Origin: Hirudinaria manillensis
Lineage: Eukaryota > Annelida > Clitellata > Hirudinida > Hirudinidae
Assembly: GCA_034509925.1 (NCBI GenBank)
Contig: CM067527.1
Span: forward strand, 9,122,501 to 9,186,500
Direction of reading: 5' to 3'
DNA length: 64,000 nucleotides
The notes under the pieces were generated by a model. It was not told the origin of the DNA. It did not search any database and worked only from the letters and a program-made list of their open reading frames with translations. A program made the translations under genes and the position numbers. Each line of letters starts with the position of its first letter. Within the stretch, counting starts at the first letter, position 1. Below are positions 58,501 to 64,000 of the stretch, in pieces.

Positions 58501-61500
58501 AATAATGAAAATAATAACATGTATAACATGCATGCTAAATGATGATTCAGTCCTGGATGATAAAAACATTGTACTTAAAGAAGCTGAAAAATTAGCAAAT
58601 ACAAGGACATGGAGATTGAAATTAACCGGATGTGGAACGTGAAGTCTAAAGTCGTACCGGTAATTGTAGGAGTGCTCAGAACACTAAGAAAAGAGTTTGC
58701 AAAGGGTGTAGAGTTAATACCAGGAGGATCAAAGACTTCGGAGATTCAGAAGATCTCCTTGCTGGCCACTGCCCATATTCTTTGGGGAATTCTTGGGTGA
58801 ATTGCAGGGAGTACTGGTAGTGCTCAGCATTAATTCCTCGACAACAGCAAAGTCGAGAAGAAGAGAAAAATTTGCATAATAATGATAATAAATAATATAA
58901 TTTCAAGAAGTAATGGAACTGCTGAAGTCAAATATCTGCACTTAGTTTATTATAATAGAGGCCATTAATTTTTTATCCTGACATTAATTGCTGTCCATTT
59001 TTTATTACATGCAATGCTGCAAAATCTCTCGAAATCATAAATTAGTTAGTTTGTGGGCGATAATGTAAGTTTCGATTACTCCATTTGTCATTATATAATT
59101 TATATAATATAATATATATAATATTTTATATATACATAAAATAATATATTATTCTATTAATTTATGACTTTATCTGTGCAACTCAGATAAATTTATTAAT
59201 CAACTGTGGCTTTTTCTGAAGCAATCTGATAGGCAGTGGAATGCAACAGCATTATAATTTTCACTTTTTATTATTTTAATTTTTTATTGGAATAACTAAA
59301 AATTTTTACCGGTTGTGAACCAGGCAGTTTTCTGGTGTTTGCCACAAAATTATCATCCATTAAAAAATCAAGTGCAGTTTTTATGCCTAATTTGAAGCAC
59401 CCCTCAAAGTCATCTCTGGCCCACTGAATCAACGAATGGTTGAGACCATTATAAGTAAAGTATTGAAATAATTGGTAATTATCCTATAATATAATTAATT
59501 AATATTATTATTTATTAAATAAAATGCTAATAAATTGCAAATCATATCAATATTGTTTAGATCACTCAGTTTAGTTAAAAATAAGTTACTTGCTATGAGA
59601 ATTAATCTTTAATTACATCTCCAAATGAACATACAATCTGCCTAACTAAAGTATATTTATAAAAAAAAAAGAGTTAATACTTTAAAGTAGTTTCATGCAA
59701 AATAATTTATTTAATTAAGTTATCGTTACATGACAATGTCATCGTTAAATTATCCTTAACCTGGACCGTGTGCTCAATGGAAGTTGGAAAGTATTTGAGA
59801 GTACATAGAGGAATGGTTTCGTTGGGACTTTCCCGATTAGTATAAGAACATGTCAATCCAGGTAGAATCACCTGGACATGGCAGGTGGTTCCCTCGGTAC
59901 CCGATTCCAGCAGAGGTTTGTGATGATAAACACATTTGTCGGCCACATACAGTCCTTCAACGAGTGAACTTTGCATTTCATTTATTTATTTTTATTTACT
60001 TGTGTCATAATTTATATTTATATAATTTATTATGAAAGAAATCTGCAGGATCTGATCAGAAGTTAACTTTTATTATTTTATTTTATAATGTTTACTTTTA
60101 GTCAACCTACTCGCAGGGATGTTATCCAAAGCATTGACGATGACATCAAAAGATTCAAAAAATCGATCATCAAAGATGTCCTCTGTCTCCTTTGAAACTT
60201 TACTTTCGTAGGCCTTAACCTTCATATTGGGATTCACCAGTTTCTTCACCATTTCTGATGCTGTCACCGATTTCATTTTCTGCATTTTTATAAAATACCA
60301 GAGAATGCACGGCAAAACAACCGTGCATTGCAGTGGTGGGCACGTTGCATTCTCAACAGAATGAATTCAATAGAAAAAATGCGTATTTTTACATGATATA
60401 GTTGTGGCGTATATATGAAACCTATATAAATACACTCCTCTAATCGAGCACTATGTTGTGTCAAAATTTCAAAATAATTGGTTAAGTACTTTCAGAGAAC
60501 ATTTACATGATACAAATGCACATTGTATTTTTTATATAGATTTTGTTTTTATATTAATTTATTTTTTTTGCATTTGTGCTACTTCTACTTACAGTTAATT
60601 TCTAATATGTAATTCACACTGCTAGATTATAAGTAATAATAACTTGTTACCTTTCAAAACTTTATCATTAACAACTATCTTAAAAATTGCTTAATAATTT
60701 ATCAAGCTTTTTCTTTCTGATTATTTGTTCCTAATTAAATTTCAATTATTGAAAATTTAGGAAGTAATTGATGAAGTGCTAATATTAATATAGATATTAT
60801 TATTCATTAGGTATATAATATAGATATTATTATTCTTTATTTTGATTGCCAAACCCCAATATGTTCTGGCCTGAAGAGGAACTGTCTGTTAAGGTTTGAC
60901 TTTTCAATCATGTCCATGTCTGTTATGCATGCACGGCCATCTTTACCTGACCCAATTCCCATCATGGCCCAATTTTTTAGCATTTCACATCCAATGGCAC
61001 CAGCTCCAACCTTTTATTGAAATTCATTTCAACAAATAAGCAGAGAAAATACGGATGACGATGATAATGGTGATGACTATAATAGCAATTTTATAGGTGA
61101 GGCTTTTAAAGAGGTGTTTTTACATTTGGAAATCAATCAACAACAACATGGTCAAATTAAAAGTTGATTTATTTAAGTTAATAAGTTTAAATCAGTAAAT
61201 GGAATAAGAAAGAAATACCAAAAACAATTTGGCATCCATGATGGCCTCTTGATGTTTGGCTCCAAATATTGCAATCTGGCCATCATATCTACTTCCTCTC
61301 TGAAAGTTTCCCAATTATGTTTTGTGCATCTCATTTGAATGTCATTAAAATAATTAATGATACATTAATAAAAACATATCATTTTGCTTCAACGAAAAAA
61401 AAAAAACTTGGTTTCTAACAGGTGAACATTCTTCTTCGGTCAGTTCATCAAAGTCTGGTGGAAGGATTTCACAAGCACTAAAGTAGAACCACTGATTTAT

Positions 61501-64000
61501 GGGCTCAAACTTTGTTGTGATGGCCTTTGGATAAATAAATGAATAATTGAATTAAATATAAATTAGTTATTAAATTATAAATATTACTATATAATTCATA
61601 AAATGTCATGAAATGATATGGCATCCACAAAAACTGAATTAATAGTAATATTTAATCTTACAATGTTAAAAATGATAAAAAAAACTTTAGCTTAGTAAAC
61701 CATAAAACCCCATTAAAATTGAGGCCCATAATCCTAAATAACAGAGCATTGGTTAATTAATGTTCCAATATGAAAACATTATGTACAAATATTAAGAACA
61801 ATAATAACATTTAGATCAATAAGGAATCAATCTTTTCTGAATAGTTCTGCTTATTAAAAGTTGCTTAAAAGTAAGCAGCTTAAAAGCATTCGAAATTGAA
61901 ACCAACCTTGATGATCTCCTGTGCTGATATGCTTCCAATCACAGAACACACAGGACTGAGACTTCCCGAGGAACACTTGGAAAAGATTTTAAAAAGTTCT
62001 ATGTCCATTTCAACCTCCAAGGCCAGTTCTTTCATGAGATTCGAACCCATTTCGACAAATTCCAATGCATCGACCTAATTCCACAAGTGATTTTAATATA
62101 AATTAATTAATAAGTTAATAATTAAGTATCAATAAGTCACTCTAACAGCCTAAGGTCAAGAAGCCACACAGATGGTTTTAATCTTGTATTTACTTTCTGA
62201 CTATTTATTTTGATGAATTATATATTTACTTTGTAGATCTCATTAGCACCTTAACATCCTTTACAAATAATCATGCAATAAAAATATTTGCTTGAATAAT
62301 CAATCCAAAAAAGAATAAAATATTAAAAACCTCTGAATGTGCTCTAGGCAGGTGTCCATGCTTTGCCTGGAACTTCTTCAAAACCTGAAAAGCCACGTGG
62401 AGAAGGTTTTCCTGAAAGACATCGTTTGAGGAATATTTTGGACAAGACAAACTCTTGCCATAAGACTTCTGCATTTTGGAAAGAAATTTTAATAATTTAT
62501 TTCTAAGACCACAGTGAGATAGAATCATTTGTAATTGTTAATCTAAATTTATTGCAATTATGATATTACATATTAAAATATGGTAGTACATTTATTTGTA
62601 ACTTCTATAATTTATTATTATTTTTTTAATTATTCAACTGCTTAACAAATTAATTAATTGATGTTATATTAATATTAATATTATTATTTTTGCACATTCC
62701 TTGGAAAAACAACAAAAACATACATATTCTATGGCTTCTGGCATCCTGACTTCTTTAACGATGCCACCTTCCCCATATCGAATGATTCCATTGACATTCT
62801 CTATTGTAAACAATTGTCTACCTAATTAATAAAAATAGAAATTTGTTTGATATGATACAAACAAGTTTTATTAGATAAATAGAATTTAAAAAAAATAACA
62901 GTAAATGCAAATAACTTAATATAGGTTTAGTAGTAAGTAACAGTTAATAAATAGTTGTTCAACTTTTAATTTCCCTGATGGGAATAGGTTCGCATCCATT
63001 AAGTTGGTCCAAATTTTGGACATTCTCAAAAGTTACAAAATCATTTTCTGCAAAAAGTGCTGTCTTTTCTTCTAGCAAAACCTCCAATACATCTTCATCT
63101 TCAGCCTGATCATTGTTTAATTTAAATTAAAATTAAATTTAACTTAAATTTAAACTATTCTTTAATTTAAAGCCATTTATGAGTAAAAAACAAAGAAAAT
63201 TCTAGGTGATTCCAGAAATGCTCTGATGATGTCATTTATATTTTTAGTGATTTTATTTGAACTTAACAGAATTTAATAATTCTTTAAATAACAAAATTAG
63301 ATTTACCTTCTTGATGCTAAACACCTCTGCAACTGTGGGAGATTGGTCAAATTTGTCTTCAATCAGAAAATTTACTCCAAAGTCACAAAATATTTGCCTA
63401 CCAATTTGTTTCACAAGGACTCAATTATTAACCATTATTTTACTTCAATAAATTATATTAAATTTTATCATTTTATAATTTTTAAGACAAACTGTTTAAT
63501 AACAGATTCATAATCAAAACCACGATTATTTGCAACCAGAACTTTTTATAAGTATTTATTATTATTATTATTATTATTACTCAATTAGTATTAAGAAAGG
63601 GTTTATCACCTAAAAGGTCACTAGGTCCTCTTTCTTCACTTATCTAAGAAAGACTTTCTCTAAGGAAAAAAATGAAATTTTCCATTAGCAGATAAACTCA
63701 CCCAAATATTCCAGCTACACAAGTGGATAGAAAATAGATATTATTTTCATGGCACAAATTTCCAATTCTCAAATTTTCTTCAGCGGTTGAATCAGTAAGA
63801 ATCACGGCCTAGAAAAGGAATATTACATCTTTTTGCATCAGTAGTAAATGCTCTGTGTTTATGCATTTACAATGCAAGTTGTTTTGAATCTTTTTTTTTT
63901 TAAATTGAAAGGCTCGAAAATAAATTGAATTTATTATTAATGAACCAAATTCCAATCAAACTAAAATATTTTTGTTTAAAAATTAACAAATTGATATTTA
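55531..64000 (-). CDS. UBA1: UBA1-like ubiquitin-activating enzyme E1, N-terminus outside the window
   Basis: E1 enzyme that adenylates ubiquitin and passes it to E2 enzymes through a catalytic Cys. Twenty exons in the window (897 aa): 63808-63702, 63397-63307, 63105-62964, 62821-62724, 62468-62331, 62074-61907, 61524-61420, 61299-61219, 61010-60855, 60279-60111, 59954-59761, 59423-59310, 58429-58181, 58109-57908, 57526-57339, 57253-57167, 56637-56533, 56292-56209, 55863-55769, 55651-55531. All are in phase.

Visible: end of the inactive adenylation domain (GQIFCDFG), [12 protein letters not shown], the nucleotide-binding [54 protein letters not shown], the catalytic Cys in [15 protein letters not shown] (exon 59954-59761), [33 protein letters not shown] and [20 protein letters not shown], then a divergent ubiquitin-fold domain. 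About 130-160 N-terminal residues lie beyond 64000. UBA1 fits better than UBA6 ([19 protein letters not shown]), but the protein is fairly divergent. Confidence 0.88.
58520..58800 (+). mobile_element. Retrotransposon ORF 3'-end scrap in a UBA1 intron
   Basis: On the strand opposite to the UBA1-like gene, inside the intron between exons 59423-59310 and 58429-58181. Two overlapping frames give [17 protein letters not shown] then [20 protein letters not shown] and [19 protein letters not shown], ending in a stop at 58800. This matches the terminal segment of many animal non-LTR retrotransposon polyproteins (a W-x-V-K-x-x-V-x-P-V-V-V-G-A-L-G and A-L-L-G-T-A-x-I-L-R pattern). A frameshift near 58610 separates the two pieces. 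It is a short dead fragment. Confidence 0.65.

Overview
The window is animal nuclear DNA. Genes are split into many short GT-AG exons, the DNA is strongly AT-rich, trinucleotide microsatellites are abundant, and non-LTR retrotransposon relics are present. A vault poly(ADP-ribose) polymerase (PARP4) with full vertebrate-like architecture, a metazoan TyrRS with an EMAPII-like tail, and SCAF4/8, TGS1 and UBA1-like genes all point to a bilaterian, most likely a spiralian such as an annelid. That assignment is inference. There are no operons, CRISPR arrays, or tRNA or rRNA genes that I can see. Exon models below were built by hand from homology, splice sites and phase. For the main genes the exon lengths sum to a multiple of three.

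Layout: 1-3.8 kb is gene-poor and full of (ATT)n and (GAT)n microsatellites. 3.84-8.40 kb (-) is a 16-exon beta-propeller-like gene, head-to-head with a tyrosyl-tRNA synthetase gene (8.90-16.41 kb, +). That TyrRS has two complete, tandem, in-frame catalytic modules plus one C-terminal EMAPII-like domain (882 aa). 17.20-18.05 kb (-) encodes a 191-aa protein that is only the vault-interaction (INT, MVP-binding) domain of PARP4. 19.86-37.11 kb (-) is PARP4 itself, 39 modelled exons and about 1833 aa: BRCT, PARP, VIT, vWA, Pro-rich, INT. A broken copy of the INT last exon sits in one of its introns, and a duplicated array of 24-36 nt phase-1 mini-exons flanks the Pro-rich exon. PARP4 is head-to-head (531 bp) with a SCAF4/8 homologue (37.64-48.52 kb, +; about 2138 aa).

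49.5-50.7 kb (-) holds an unresolved possible gene. 50.92-52.23 kb (-) is an intronless TGS1. 52.9-54.86 kb (+) is a GC-rich, decayed L2/CR1-type retrotransposon. 55.53-64 kb (-) is a UBA1-like ubiquitin-activating enzyme whose N-terminus lies beyond the window; one of its introns carries a second retrotransposon scrap.

The genes do not form one pathway, but two themes stand out. One is domain-level tandem duplication: doubled TyrRS catalytic modules, and duplicated and escaped vault-targeting domains. The other is RNA metabolism (TyrRS, SCAF, TGS1). The observations I rate highest are the double-module TyrRS and the free-standing INT protein beside PARP4.
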